Under the pieces are notes generated by a model. The model made no database searches. It was not told the DNA's origin and saw nothing but the letters and a program-made list of their open reading frames with translations. A program made the translations under genes and the position numbers. A DNA stretch of 37,851 nt from a virus, in IMG/VR virus record IMGVR_UViG_3300023223_000242, positions 1 to 37,851 of that record; one strand, written 5' to 3'. Every line of letters starts with the position of its first letter. The first letter of the stretch is position 1. Below are positions 6,717 through 14,141 of this stretch, piece after piece.

Positions 6717-7273
6717 TTATATCTTTTTCTACCGTACCAAGATCTACCTATATAGACTTTCTGTAATTCCGTAGTTGATCGTATAGAGTGAGCGTGAATG
6801 TCATTATAGATTTCATTTAATAGATATGGTATTGACCTTGATCTAGCTACAGTACTCCCACCCTCATGTCTAAACCCCATAGTATGTGACCATTCATGTA
6901 CTATTAAAGAACCTAATTTTCTATAACTTAAAAAATCTAGAAATTTAACATTCAAATGGATAGTTCTTTTACCTGGACTCATATATCCATATACTCCAGC
7001 CATTGTGTAATAGTCATCAATGTACAAATCCATTTCATTATCAGCGAAATTAGATGTCTCTTCTTTCCCGGACATAATATGATTATACAATTCAGATTTA
7101 GTGACATCTTTCCATTTAGATAATTCTCCCCACGGTCTCATATCAAATATAGCCGATTTAAAATCACCTGAATTTACAATCAATTCAATTTGTTCACTTA
7201 CTTCAATCAACTTCTTTCTTCTCTCACAGCCATTGATCTTGTCTAGATTCATTTTTACTTTAATCATAACCAT
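6701..7273 (-). CDS. Metzincin-like zinc metallopeptidase
   Basis: A 190-residue protein with the extended zinc motif HEWSHTMGFRH (residues 126-136), which fits HExxHxxGxxH: three His ligands and catalytic E127. This is the metzincin signature, rare in phage early regions. No signal peptide or propeptide is obvious, so it probably acts in the host cytoplasm or on a phage protein. A clear Met-turn is not visible; MxxG near the motif is not in the usual place. The gene overlaps the preceding small gene (ATGGTTATG within its end) and lies between DNA polymerase and nuclease genes. Confidence 0.75.
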   Translation of the reverse strand: MVMIKVKMNLDKINGCERRKKLIEVSEQIELIVNSGDFKSAIFDMRPWGELSKWKDVTKSELYNHIMSGKEETSNFADNEMDLYIDDYYTMAGVYGYMSPGKRTIHLNVKFLDFLSYRKLGSLIVHEWSHTMGFRHEGGSTVARSRSIPYLLNEIYNDIHAHSIRSTTELQKVYIGRSWYGRKRYKWTRV

Positions 7274-7445
7274 TCTCCCTCTTATACTTTAGAAATTTTA
7301 TAAACTGTACCTCATTGTAATATTTGGATTTTATTCTATCTATCTCTTTGTCATATTTTTTCGTAGCCCAATAAATTTCATCTTCTTCTGGTGTTCTTTT
7401 TGGTTCGTCTTTAAAAAAATTTTCCGCCCACTCCATACCTTTCAT
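7260..7445 (-). CDS. 61-residue charged hypothetical protein
   Basis: ATG at 7445, two bases after the polymerase stop. Rich in Lys, Glu, Asp and Tyr with predicted helices (EEDEIYWATKKYDKEIDRIK). No recognised family. Translational coupling with the polymerase and the metzincin-like gene is likely from the spacing. Confidence 0.65.
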   Translation of the reverse strand: MKGMEWAENFFKDEPKRTPEEDEIYWATKKYDKEIDRIKSKYYNEVQFIKFLKYKRENGYD

Positions 7446-7447
7446 AC

Positions 7448-9442
7448 CTACTCCATATACTCTTTGAAATATTCATACTCTTCTTTCGACCTTTCATCTA
7501 CATATATTGTTTGCCTTTTAAACTTATTACCGTCAGGGGTTCTACCTGTTCCATCTTCATAATCAGGACTCCAAATATCAATATCAAAATCAATCAATTT
7601 GTTGGCTTTACTTTGCATCTCTCCCTCAAAATAAAAATAGAAAGCTGTCACCATACACTCTAATAAAACATCAACGGGTCTCAAATCATGACTATCAAAC
7701 TCTATATAAATAGCATCGTGTAGTGGGTAGATAACCGTCAAACCAGCATCTTGTGCTAATTGAATCGCTTTACGTAATATCGCAGATCCCATACCTTGAA
7801 TCGGCATGTTTTTAACTGATTTATCATTTCCATTGTCCCCAAACATTGTCCATCCGTCCTCAAGTTGCCAGAATCTATGCACACCATAGGTATAGTAGGC
7901 AGCATTCTGCCATTTAGTGTATTCAGGATAAGCTTTATTAAAGATTTCTATAAGTCTCTTTGCGTCCTCTGTAGTTTGTACCATTCCAGTGTCAGCTGTG
8001 AGTTTTCTTCCCAATGCTTTTGGTCCCATGAGGTAACTGATTCCAAGTGTCGTAGCTTTGAATAAATCTCTTTCTCTCTTATATTCCTCACGTGTTCCTT
8101 CAGCCGGTACAGCTCCTGCGAGTTTCGCAAAGTATAAATAAACATCACCAGATTCATAAGCGTCAAGCATATTAGAGTCTCCACTAACTAAACCTCCTAG
8201 TAGGAATTCTTGAGATTTGTAATCAATTGCTGCAATAGCTCTACCTTTTTTTGGGCCAATGAGACTTCGCATCCAAGCCGATTTAAGCGGGATAAAACTA
8301 GTGGCTTTAGGTTGATATCTACCCGATTGTGCTCCATAAGGGTTAAGGTAACACCTAACTCTTCCATCATTTCCGAGTGAGTCGAATATAGTTTCTTTGT
8401 TTTTTGTCGTACTTCCTTTAGGTGTAAATCCATTTAAACTCCTATAAGTTTTAAGATATCTTAGATATTGAATAAAAGGACAGTCTCTTGGAAATTTATG
8501 GCTATAGTTAAAATGTTTTTCAAATGACTCTACTCTTAAACTATAGTTTCCTAATTCTGTTTTATCCCATATATCTCTATACTCTGACTCTTCAATTATT
8601 TTCTTCATCATCAAAGTATTTTTACTATATATTTGATTTTTATTGTTCCACTTGAAAAGATCATATTCAAATTGAGAATTTATATCTTCACATAATTTTA
8701 TTAATATCTTTTTTACATTCCCTGCGAAGTTTTTCATCTTTTCAACATCGACCGGATAGCCTTCAGAAATCATCAACGCTGTTCTGGCCATTGTTTCTGA
8801 TCTCCAGTAAAGATGGTCTTCTTTTACTTCATAATCTCCAGGTGCTCTTTTAAAATATTCTTCATACTCAGATCTAATTACTTCCCATATTTCTGGAAGA
8901 TATTTTACATCTGAAGTACAGTATTCTGTAATGTGTTGTTTGAATATTTCTAGTTGTTCCGGTGTACCGTTTATACAAATATCTCTCATTTCATCTTTAT
9001 GATCAGTATCTATTTGTTTACCTAGCAATTTATAAGTACCGGATGCTAGACTAGAAGGGGGTCTATTTCTTTGCTCTCCATATTTTGGAATTCCAAAGTT
9101 GACTATTTTACCTTTAACTAAATGTTTACCTGTAGAATATTTGTGGTAATGGTTCAGCAACATTCTATATTCCACCATTAAATCTATAACTTTAAACTTA
9201 GCAGGATGTAATCCTAGACTGATGAATGACTGTCCCTCGGCTACGTAGTTCCAACATAAAAATATTACACCCTTGTTTCTCATATCTAAAAGTTTTTGCT
9301 TACATTTATATTTCTGTACTTCATCTCTTAACCAATATTCCCAAATAAGACCATCGTATTGAAATGAACAACAAATTAGATCTAGTCTAGCTTCGGCTGT
9401 ACCTTTATATTCGAAGTCAATACTGCAATATGTTCTAGCCAT
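7448..9442 (-). CDS. polA: Family A DNA polymerase with 3'-5' exonuclease
   Basis: A 664-residue replicative polymerase. The N-terminal exonuclease shows D9 and E11 (SIDFEYK) and a late motif near D178 (YCTSDVKYL). Polymerase motif A is AAIDYKSQE (D407), motif B RDLFKATTLGISYLMG (R458, K462, Y470) and motif C PLHDAIYIEF (H575, D576). No 5'-3' exonuclease domain is present, as usual for phage enzymes. At the position equivalent to E. coli F762 the residue is Leu (L466). Motif C reads HDA instead of the common HDE. The ATG overlaps the stop of the SF3 helicase gene (TAATG), so the two are coupled. Confidence 0.95.
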   Translation of the reverse strand: MARTYCSIDFEYKGTAEARLDLICCSFQYDGLIWEYWLRDEVQKYKCKQKLLDMRNKGVIFLCWNYVAEGQSFISLGLHPAKFKVIDLMVEYRMLLNHYHKYSTGKHLVKGKIVNFGIPKYGEQRNRPPSSLASGTYKLLGKQIDTDHKDEMRDICINGTPEQLEIFKQHITEYCTSDVKYLPEIWEVIRSEYEEYFKRAPGDYEVKEDHLYWRSETMARTALMISEGYPVDVEKMKNFAGNVKKILIKLCEDINSQFEYDLFKWNNKNQIYSKNTLMMKKIIEESEYRDIWDKTELGNYSLRVESFEKHFNYSHKFPRDCPFIQYLRYLKTYRSLNGFTPKGSTTKNKETIFDSLGNDGRVRCYLNPYGAQSGRYQPKATSFIPLKSAWMRSLIGPKKGRAIAAIDYKSQEFLLGGLVSGDSNMLDAYESGDVYLYFAKLAGAVPAEGTREEYKRERDLFKATTLGISYLMGPKALGRKLTADTGMVQTTEDAKRLIEIFNKAYPEYTKWQNAAYYTYGVHRFWQLEDGWTMFGDNGNDKSVKNMPIQGMGSAILRKAIQLAQDAGLTVIYPLHDAIYIEFDSHDLRPVDVLLECMVTAFYFYFEGEMQSKANKLIDFDIDIWSPDYEDGTGRTPDGNKFKRQTIYVDERSKEEYEYFKEYME

Positions 9443-10971
9443 TACATGTCCTTCATTTCAGTAGGTTTTTCTTTAGCCCTATATTTATCTAGGGGGATAA
9501 TAAAAGAATTACGTACTGATTTGCCTCGTTCGTACTCTCCTAGTTTCTCACCTCGGTGTCTATAGTTATCAAGGAAGTCTATAACTTTTTTATGGGTAGC
9601 GGGTTGGTACTTGTCATGCTCATCATACAAACTAGATAGTTGAATTTTATCTGTCTCTTCACCATTAATTATTTCATCTACAATCTTCATTTCCCATGGC
9701 TTTAATGATTCATATACTACTTGATAAAATGCTTCAGATTTATAGGGTTTCATTGTGTTGAAATCTTTTGATTTATTTTCTTCTAAATAGTTGAAAAATG
9801 CCTGTGCAAACTCTTCAGTTTCAATCCTTAAAGAGAATTCGGACATCCAACTATCCTCTATTTCCCTTTCAATAGTTGTTTGTTTTGTTAATTCTAATAC
9901 AGAAAATCTTCTCTCATCATATGTGAATTTCCAATCTGAAATATTATTAGTAGCTATCCACATTGATACAAAGTTTGTAACTGATTCAGTTTCTTTTGAT
10001 TTTTCTTCTACATTAAACTCTTTATTGGCATCCGATTTAAGAATATTTATAGCTGCATTTGTATCAGCAACCATCTCATCCATTAGAACTAGACGTTTAT
10101 TTTTCTTATAGCCATTGAATTCTTTCTTAAGTGCGTTTTGGGGAGCCTTACGATAATTAGATTTGCCCACACATCCAATTAGCATTTCTATTAGAGTAGT
10201 TTTACCTGTACCTTTCACCCCATAAAGCATTACATAAGACCACATCTTATCAACCACTGTTGCATAAGATGAATCTATATAATATTGAAGAGATTCTTTA
10301 TCTACAAATGATGTTTCGATAAAGTATTTTTCTTCCATTGCTAATTTTAAACTTAAATCCCTATCGTATCTCCATTTGGGTTGAATACATTCATTTATAC
10401 AAGTTAGATTGCATCCTAAACTTTCAGAATATTCCTTCCAAGATTTGTCATTTAGATCTTCATTTATTAAATACGGATTATACACTCTTTTAGCTAGGGG
10501 GAACTGTGGTTTTATTGATTGATAAGTTTCTTCCCCTATCAAATGTCTGTAGGCTAATATCGAGAACCCTTCCACTTGAGATAGGGTGTCTCTTTCTACT
10601 ATAAATTTATCTTTATCGTGGTATTCACTCTCAGCTTCAATATCTTTGAATACTAGGAATTTCATAGGATCTATTTGATCCATATCCTCATGTAGTAGCT
10701 TTCCAGCTTCATCTCTTTTCACCTCAACTAAAGTATCTTTAATTGTATTTAGAACATCATGATTGAAATCTCTAACAGAAAACCCATTAGATTTAACCAC
10801 CATAAATAGATCTAATTCTATTAATAGAGCATCATCATTTAATATTTCTTTGATCACAGCATAGTTAGCTTTACTGTTACCATTGAACAGAGCTTGACCT
10901 CTTAGATTGTACTTTTGATTTTCTTGTAGATAATTCGATACAATATGTACCGGATCAAGTGCCTTCTCCAT
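9442..10971 (-). CDS. SF3/D5-like replicative helicase
   Basis: A 509-residue protein with a C-terminal helicase: Walker A GVKGTGKTT (residues 251-259), Walker B RLVLMDEM (293-300), the superfamily 3 sensor motif WIATNN (338-343) and an arginine-rich DERRF following it. These match D5/poxvirus-type helicases that act with phage primases at origins. The N-terminal 200 residues show no primase motif I can recognise. It is the first gene of the leftward early block, with TGGAGGG before the ATG, and lies next to the control region at 10972-11269. Confidence 0.88.
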   Translation of the reverse strand: MEKALDPVHIVSNYLQENQKYNLRGQALFNGNSKANYAVIKEILNDDALLIELDLFMVVKSNGFSVRDFNHDVLNTIKDTLVEVKRDEAGKLLHEDMDQIDPMKFLVFKDIEAESEYHDKDKFIVERDTLSQVEGFSILAYRHLIGEETYQSIKPQFPLAKRVYNPYLINEDLNDKSWKEYSESLGCNLTCINECIQPKWRYDRDLSLKLAMEEKYFIETSFVDKESLQYYIDSSYATVVDKMWSYVMLYGVKGTGKTTLIEMLIGCVGKSNYRKAPQNALKKEFNGYKKNKRLVLMDEMVADTNAAINILKSDANKEFNVEEKSKETESVTNFVSMWIATNNISDWKFTYDERRFSVLELTKQTTIEREIEDSWMSEFSLRIETEEFAQAFFNYLEENKSKDFNTMKPYKSEAFYQVVYESLKPWEMKIVDEIINGEETDKIQLSSLYDEHDKYQPATHKKVIDFLDNYRHRGEKLGEYERGKSVRNSFIIPLDKYRAKEKPTEMKDM

Positions 10972-11170
10972 TGCAGTCCCTCCATCAGGATTGTGATAAT
11001 TAATTACTTAATCACCACATTGGTATACCCAGAAGTCCTGCAATGAAAAAGTATAATGAAAATAGGGTAGAGGTATAGGAATGTCAAAGATTAATTATGA
11101 CGCATTGGGTTTCAGAGAAATGCACAAAACATTGTATCTAATCTGAAAACTTTTTTACCTATTTTTTTTC

Positions 11171-11196
11171 GAGCAAGTTTTTTTAAAATTTTGCTC
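11171..11196. repeat. Inverted repeat in control region
   Basis: GAGCAA (11171-11176) and TTGCTC (11191-11196) flank an A/T-only centre after the first G, so the pairing can extend inwards. It follows a T-rich stretch and precedes the candidate plus-strand promoter. It could be an operator or the hairpin of a terminator. Confidence 0.5.
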
Positions 11197-11199
11197 ATT

Positions 11200-11229
11200 T
11201 TGACGGAAACAAAGCGTCAAAGCTATGTT
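11200..11229 (+). promoter_or_regulatory. Candidate sigma70-like promoter for the plus-strand gene
   Basis: TTGACG (11200-11205), an 18-base spacer and TATGTT (11224-11229). The start point would fall near 11236, inside the palindrome at 11221-11240, so a repressor bound there could block it. The -35 box lies in the TTTGACG/CGTCAAA inverted repeat. Confidence 0.5.
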
Positions 11230-11240
11230 ACTACATAGCT
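11221..11240. repeat. Perfect palindrome, candidate operator
   Basis: AGCTATGT and ACATAGCT separated by TACT. It overlaps the -10 box of the candidate plus-strand promoter, a typical operator position. Confidence 0.55.
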
Positions 11241-11281
11241 CATTAGCTTTTTGTGTATGAAATAGAGAGGTGGTTTGTTTC

Positions 11282-11635
11282 ATGAGATTATTCTACCACA
11301 AGAGTACTTGTAATAAAACTGTTTTAGTGAGTTTTTTAGGTAGAAGAATCTTGGTATTATTGGGCATGAAGAAAAAGGAAGTTTCATTCATATTCGGTAA
11401 AACCCTAACAACCCATCTTGCATCAATGCCTACAAATTCTCGCTATCTAACTCTCAGAATTGAGCGTTTTAGTGAGGAGTTTCTTAATGCTGATGTCACT
11501 TTCGAGAATGTAGATACTATGTTAGATGCTATCTACGATTATATGTATCAATGTGAAGAATCATCTGAGTTAGAACACCATCTAATCAATCTAAAACAAT
11601 CCATTTTCTGGTTACGCGCTTATAGTGAGTTGTAA
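11282..11635 (+). CDS. Plus-strand hypothetical protein at the divergent control region
   Basis: A protein of about 117 residues from ATG at 11282, with AGAGAGG 11 bases upstream. A GTG at 11270 and an internal ATG at 11368 are alternatives, the last giving a product starting MKKKEVSFIF. Apart from two tiny cassette genes this is the only gene on the plus strand, and it is expressed away from the early operon. That position suits a regulator, but no helix-turn-helix is evident. The C-terminal half is helical and acidic. Confidence 0.6.
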   Translation: MRLFYHKSTCNKTVLVSFLGRRILVLLGMKKKEVSFIFGKTLTTHLASMPTNSRYLTLRIERFSEEFLNADVTFENVDTMLDAIYDYMYQCEESSELEHHLINLKQSIFWLRAYSEL

Positions 11636-11670
11636 AAAATACCTATGATGTTGTAAAAATATTTATCTGT

Positions 11671-11696
11671 GATAATAATTATATTCTTATCGTGCA
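11671..11696. repeat. Palindromic repeat R4 (5' side of plus-strand cassette)
   Basis: The conserved half-site TTATCGTGCA lies at 11687-11696, immediately before GAGGAG. The left arm is degenerate (GATAATAATTATATTC). GATAATAAT here could also serve as a -10 box, with TTGTAA upstream. Confidence 0.6.
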
Positions 11697-11711
11697 GAGG
11701 AGATATAAGTA

Positions 11712-11816
11712 ATGGGAATTAAAGAATATTTTTTAATACAACTAGTGCTCCAGATGGTGCTGCATGGGATGATTATTTTTATGTACATTCATGACAAAGT
11801 TATGGGGTGGAGATAG
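11712..11816 (+). CDS. 34-residue membrane peptide in a plus-strand cassette
   Basis: ATG at 11712, with GAGGAG nine bases upstream, directly after the half-site TTATCGTGCA. The product begins MGIKEYFLIQLVL and has one hydrophobic segment (about residues 6-27) followed by a charged tail (HDKVMGWR). The stop TAG is followed by half-site R5. It stands in a gap where the surrounding long genes are on the minus strand. A candidate moron gene; function unknown, but small membrane peptides can alter lysis or block superinfection. Confidence 0.55.
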   Translation: MGIKEYFLIQLVLQMVLHGMIIFMYIHDKVMGWR

Positions 11817-11820
11817 TTAA

Positions 11821-11838
11821 TGCACTATAACAGTTATT
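11821..11838. repeat. Palindrome half-site R5 (3' side of plus-strand cassette)
   Basis: TGCACTATAACAGTTATT is identical to the corresponding 18 bases of R2. The ATCGTGCA half is missing; instead the sequence runs into the stop of the metallophosphoesterase gene. Confidence 0.75.
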
Positions 11839-12546
11839 CTAAGGCGCAAATTTCGTCCAGCGACCTTTCTTATTAAGTAACATTGGTAACAACTTAGGTT
11901 GACCTTCATAAATCAATCCATGCCCTACTATAGGACGCTTGGGTGTGTTCTTATTATAAGCGAAGGCGAGAGATTTATCATCAATACTACAACCGACTTG
12001 CATGCCCCAATATAGATTGTTAGGATTAGACCAGTAATCAATCTTAAACTTGGAGTGATAATGCCCTTGAACGATACACATTCCCATGGATTGACTGACT
12101 TTTTGGACGTCAGCTCCTATTCCATGGTTGAAATAACATTCTTGACCATTGCTGAGCTTAATAACAAGATCTCTATGCCAGACCCAGCCCTTTGGAGCAT
12201 CCAACACGTCCCCGTAGGATTTGAGATAAGACAAGGGGATTCCGTTAGTCTTAGCCTTCCTGTAGACCATGCTGCCATGATTACTTTCCATGACATCGAC
12301 GACAGGGAAAAGGTCATAATACTCCTGTAAATCTTTCTTAGCTGCAATAAGCTCATCACCAGCACTGAACAATTCTGAATCTGAATCATGGAAACTTAAT
12401 GCGTGTTTATCACATTCATCTCCAATATGAATGACTCGATCAATAGGATATTCGTTTTTAATGGCTTTTAAAAAGGGGATATTATCAGGGTGACCGTAGG
12501 GTAAATGTGTATCTGAAATTATTAATACGCATCTATTTTTACTCAT
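11839..12546 (-). CDS. Calcineurin-like metallophosphoesterase
   Basis: A 235-residue protein with the metal-binding motifs in order: DTH (residues 12-14), GD (42-43), NHG (89-91, in place of the usual NHE/D), H141 and GHYH (161-164). The family hydrolyses phosphoester bonds using two metal ions; phage members may act on nucleotides, RNA ends or protein phosphates. ATG at 12546 has AAGGATGG upstream. It is the last minus-strand gene before the plus-strand pair, so it probably ends the late transcript. Confidence 0.88.
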   Translation of the reverse strand: MSKNRCVLIISDTHLPYGHPDNIPFLKAIKNEYPIDRVIHIGDECDKHALSFHDSDSELFSAGDELIAAKKDLQEYYDLFPVVDVMESNHGSMVYRKAKTNGIPLSYLKSYGDVLDAPKGWVWHRDLVIKLSNGQECYFNHGIGADVQKVSQSMGMCIVQGHYHSKFKIDYWSNPNNLYWGMQVGCSIDDKSLAFAYNKNTPKRPIVGHGLIYEGQPKLLPMLLNKKGRWTKFAP

Positions 12547-12547
12547 G

Positions 12548-12652
12548 TTATTCCATCCTTGGTTTACATATAGTTAAAATTGTAAAATATTGTAAAATTT
12601 TGTAAAATATTGTAAAGTATAACTTTCCAAAACGCCCATAAGCATCATCCAT
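12548..12652 (-). CDS. Possible 34-residue peptide encoded through the tandem repeat
   Basis: ATG at 12652 opens a 34-codon frame that reads through the 10-bp repeats (giving YFTIFYKILQYFTILTI, hydrophobic) and ends one base before the phosphoesterase ATG. The ribosome site is weak. It may be a real coupled leader or simply an open frame produced by the repeats. Confidence 0.25.
   Translation of the reverse strand: MDDAYGRFGKLYFTIFYKILQYFTILTICKPRME
12581..12620. repeat. Four tandem 10-bp repeats
   Basis: TGTAAAATAT, TGTAAAATTT, TGTAAAATAT and TGTAAAGTAT follow each other exactly. A 10-bp period places the same face of the helix towards one side, as in bent DNA or iterated protein sites. 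On the minus strand each unit gives TTTACA, a -35-like box, upstream of the phosphoesterase gene. Confidence 0.75.
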
Positions 12653-12679
12653 GATTACCATGGACGCCTAGGAGAAACA

Positions 12680-12708
12680 CTATAGGACCTGTTTGCATAA
12701 TCCTATAG
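12680..12708. repeat. 8-bp inverted repeat with 13-base centre
   Basis: CTATAGGA (12680-12687) and TCCTATAG (12701-12708). It lies in the gap after the endolysin gene. No T-tract follows closely on either strand, so an operator or RNA hairpin is more likely than a terminator. A weak half-site, ATTATCGT, lies next to it at 12713-12720. Confidence 0.6.
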
Positions 12709-12727
12709 GAATATTATCGTTCTTAAG

Positions 12728-13114
12728 TTATTTGATGGCAAATACAGAATGTATAGCTAGGTGTAAATGTTCAGCGGTTCCGAAGTGATAATAAGCTAAA
12801 TCTCTTCCACCTGAACGCTTCTCATACCAGTAGTTTTTATACTCTTCTTTACCTTCAATATATTCCATTATATCCATTAAAATAAATAGATCCAAATCCT
12901 TGGTTCTAATATCAATGGCTCTACCCTCTCTGTGAGCTGATGAAGTTCTTCTAAGTAATTTGTCTTGTAATTTAGTTGTAACTGTCTGAGTAACAGTCAA
13001 TTCTACTCCATAATTATCATAGGCGTAGTTGTACATATCCATGAAAATCATTAATAGGACTGGATGGAGGGAACAGAATAACTTACGATCCCTGCTATTT
13101 TTAAATTTAATCAT
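12728..13114 (-). CDS. Endolysin, M15-type peptidase
   Basis: A 128-residue protein with the LAS/M15 zinc-peptidase motifs: SSAHREGRAIDI (H61, D68) and EHLHLAIH (E115, H118). This pattern (SxHxxGxAxD, then ExxHxH-like) is typical of VanY/L-Ala-D-Glu endopeptidases that phages use to cut peptidoglycan cross-links. There is no signal peptide, so it needs a holin to reach the wall. The ATG overlaps the stop of the preceding structural gene (TAATG). It lies about 3.7 kb from the holin/spanin-like cluster. Confidence 0.85.
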   Translation of the reverse strand: MIKFKNSRDRKLFCSLHPVLLMIFMDMYNYAYDNYGVELTVTQTVTTKLQDKLLRRTSSAHREGRAIDIRTKDLDLFILMDIMEYIEGKEEYKNYWYEKRSGGRDLAYYHFGTAEHLHLAIHSVFAIK

Positions 13115-13473
13115 TATGGATTTGCATATTCAAAAGCATAGATTGTTACTGAACTGAAAGCAGCACTGAGGGAGATAATCTCACCGGAACTCATAATAAT
13201 ATCTTCTGTAAAATTACCGACACTAGTGCTCAAATCAACTAAAGCGAATGTTGTGTCTCCTAAAGGTCCAATCAAACCACCACTGACATTAACTGCTGCA
13301 TCCACTTCTATAAATCCAGATGTGCCAAAGGTGATAGATAAAGAGGAACTCGTGTTTAAGGTCATCACTTTAATTCTTGCGAAGTTATCAGCTGGAACTG
13401 TATAAATTGTTCCTGATGTTCCTGTTATTTTTGTAACAGCATTTAATTGTTCACCACCAAAAAAAGTAGCCAT
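13114..13473 (-). CDS. Small beta-rich structural protein
   Basis: A 119-residue protein full of Ser, Thr, Gly and Val (for example TKITGTSGTIYTVPADNF), with no Cys. It looks like a single beta-sandwich domain of the kind used in tail or decoration proteins. It starts at ATG 13473 with a ribosome site just upstream, after the 182-residue protein. Exact role unknown. Confidence 0.65.
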   Translation of the reverse strand: MATFFGGEQLNAVTKITGTSGTIYTVPADNFARIKVMTLNTSSSLSITFGTSGFIEVDAAVNVSGGLIGPLGDTTFALVDLSTSVGNFTEDIIMSSGEIISLSAAFSSVTIYAFEYANP

Positions 13474-13481
13474 ATATTCTC

Positions 13482-14030
13482 CTAATTAATTGGTTTATAA
13501 AAAATTGTTATTCCACAGTTTTGAGCTGATGCCATTGAAGCATTTAGCTTCATAAATACTGACTCTCCCTCTAAGAAACTTGTCTTAGAAAATACTGGTA
13601 ATGTTACCCCAGTAGGAGATATATCTGTGGATGTTGTTAGATTTCTAAATCCAATTGTTTCGTCTGCAGAGGTGCTATCAATTTTAGGTGTTGTACTAAA
13701 GATACTTCCTTGTGTAACACCTGATGTATTCTTCCATTGGATATCAAATTCAGTAATACCACTTGCTCCAGAGATACCATTATAGAAAAAGACACCTACA
13801 ATCTCTGTATTAAAGAAGAATGAAGCTGCACCATCAAAGAATGCAATCCCTGTAGCTACTCTATAAACACCATTTAATTTGAATTCTTTAATATCTGTTT
13901 GAAAATCATTTAAGAAGTTATTTTGAGCTGCTACTTTAGTTAATAGACCTTCGCTGACGGCTCTCTTATAAGCTACATCGCCCTCTAAAAACTCTGATCT
14001 GCTCGATGCTACGGGATCTTGTGCTGCCAT
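13482..14030 (-). CDS. Putative tail-associated structural protein
   Basis: A 182-residue protein with a helical N-terminus (EFLEGDVAYKRAVSEGLLTK, then NNFLNDFQTDIKEF) and a beta-rich C-terminal part containing short Gly/Ser repeats. Short helix then beta sandwich is common in tail-tip or fibre components. A good promoter-like sequence lies upstream at 14064-14092, so it may start its own transcript with the next two genes. No specific family recognised. Confidence 0.65.
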   Translation of the reverse strand: MAAQDPVASSRSEFLEGDVAYKRAVSEGLLTKVAAQNNFLNDFQTDIKEFKLNGVYRVATGIAFFDGAASFFFNTEIVGVFFYNGISGASGITEFDIQWKNTSGVTQGSIFSTTPKIDSTSADETIGFRNLTTSTDISPTGVTLPVFSKTSFLEGESVFMKLNASMASAQNCGITIFYKPIN

Positions 14031-14063
14031 GTTCTATCCTTATAAAGTTTACACTCTTTGCTT

Positions 14064-14092
14064 ATTCTAAATAATTGTGTGCTATATGTAAA
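14064..14092 (-). promoter_or_regulatory. Candidate sigma70-like promoter for genes leftward of 14030
   Basis: On the minus strand TTTACA (14087-14092), a 17-base spacer and TAGAAT (14064-14069): 5 of 6 matches in each box with ideal spacing. On the plus strand the same stretch holds TGCTATATG, an extended -10-like sequence for the cassette gene at 14142. Confidence 0.5.
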
Positions 14093-14094
14093 AT

Positions 14095-14120
14095 ACGATA
14101 AGAATAATTATTATCGTGCA
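14095..14120. repeat. Palindromic repeat R6 (5' side of plus-strand cassette)
   Basis: ACGATAA (14095-14101) and TTATCGT (14111-14117), followed by GCA. The half-site TTATCGTGCA directly precedes the ribosome site GTAGAGG of the 58-residue gene. Confidence 0.8.
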
Positions 14121-14141
14121 GTAGAGGTATAAGGTAGCGAA

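Larger units (their letters stand above)
10972..11269. promoter_or_regulatory. Divergent control region between helicase gene and plus-strand gene
   Basis: A 298-base AT-rich gap from which transcription diverges. It contains a GTGAT/ATCAC pair 13 bases apart (10993-11015), the palindrome GGTATACC near 11020-11030, an IR GAGCAA/TTGCTC (11171-11196), TTTGACG/CGTCAAA (11199-11221) and a perfect 8-bp palindrome (11221-11240). A 21-codon frame, 11081-11146 (+), exists but is poorly supported. Likely holds early promoters and operators, perhaps an origin; I could not define the minus-strand promoter. Confidence 0.6.

Noticed and set aside
9791-10111. 106-codon plus-strand frame inside the SF3 helicase gene
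   Set aside because: Antisense shadow across the helicase motifs, with no independent support.
11081-11146. 21-codon plus-strand leader peptide in the control region
   Set aside because: Has an AGAGG-like site, but is too short and without any further support; left inside the control region entry.
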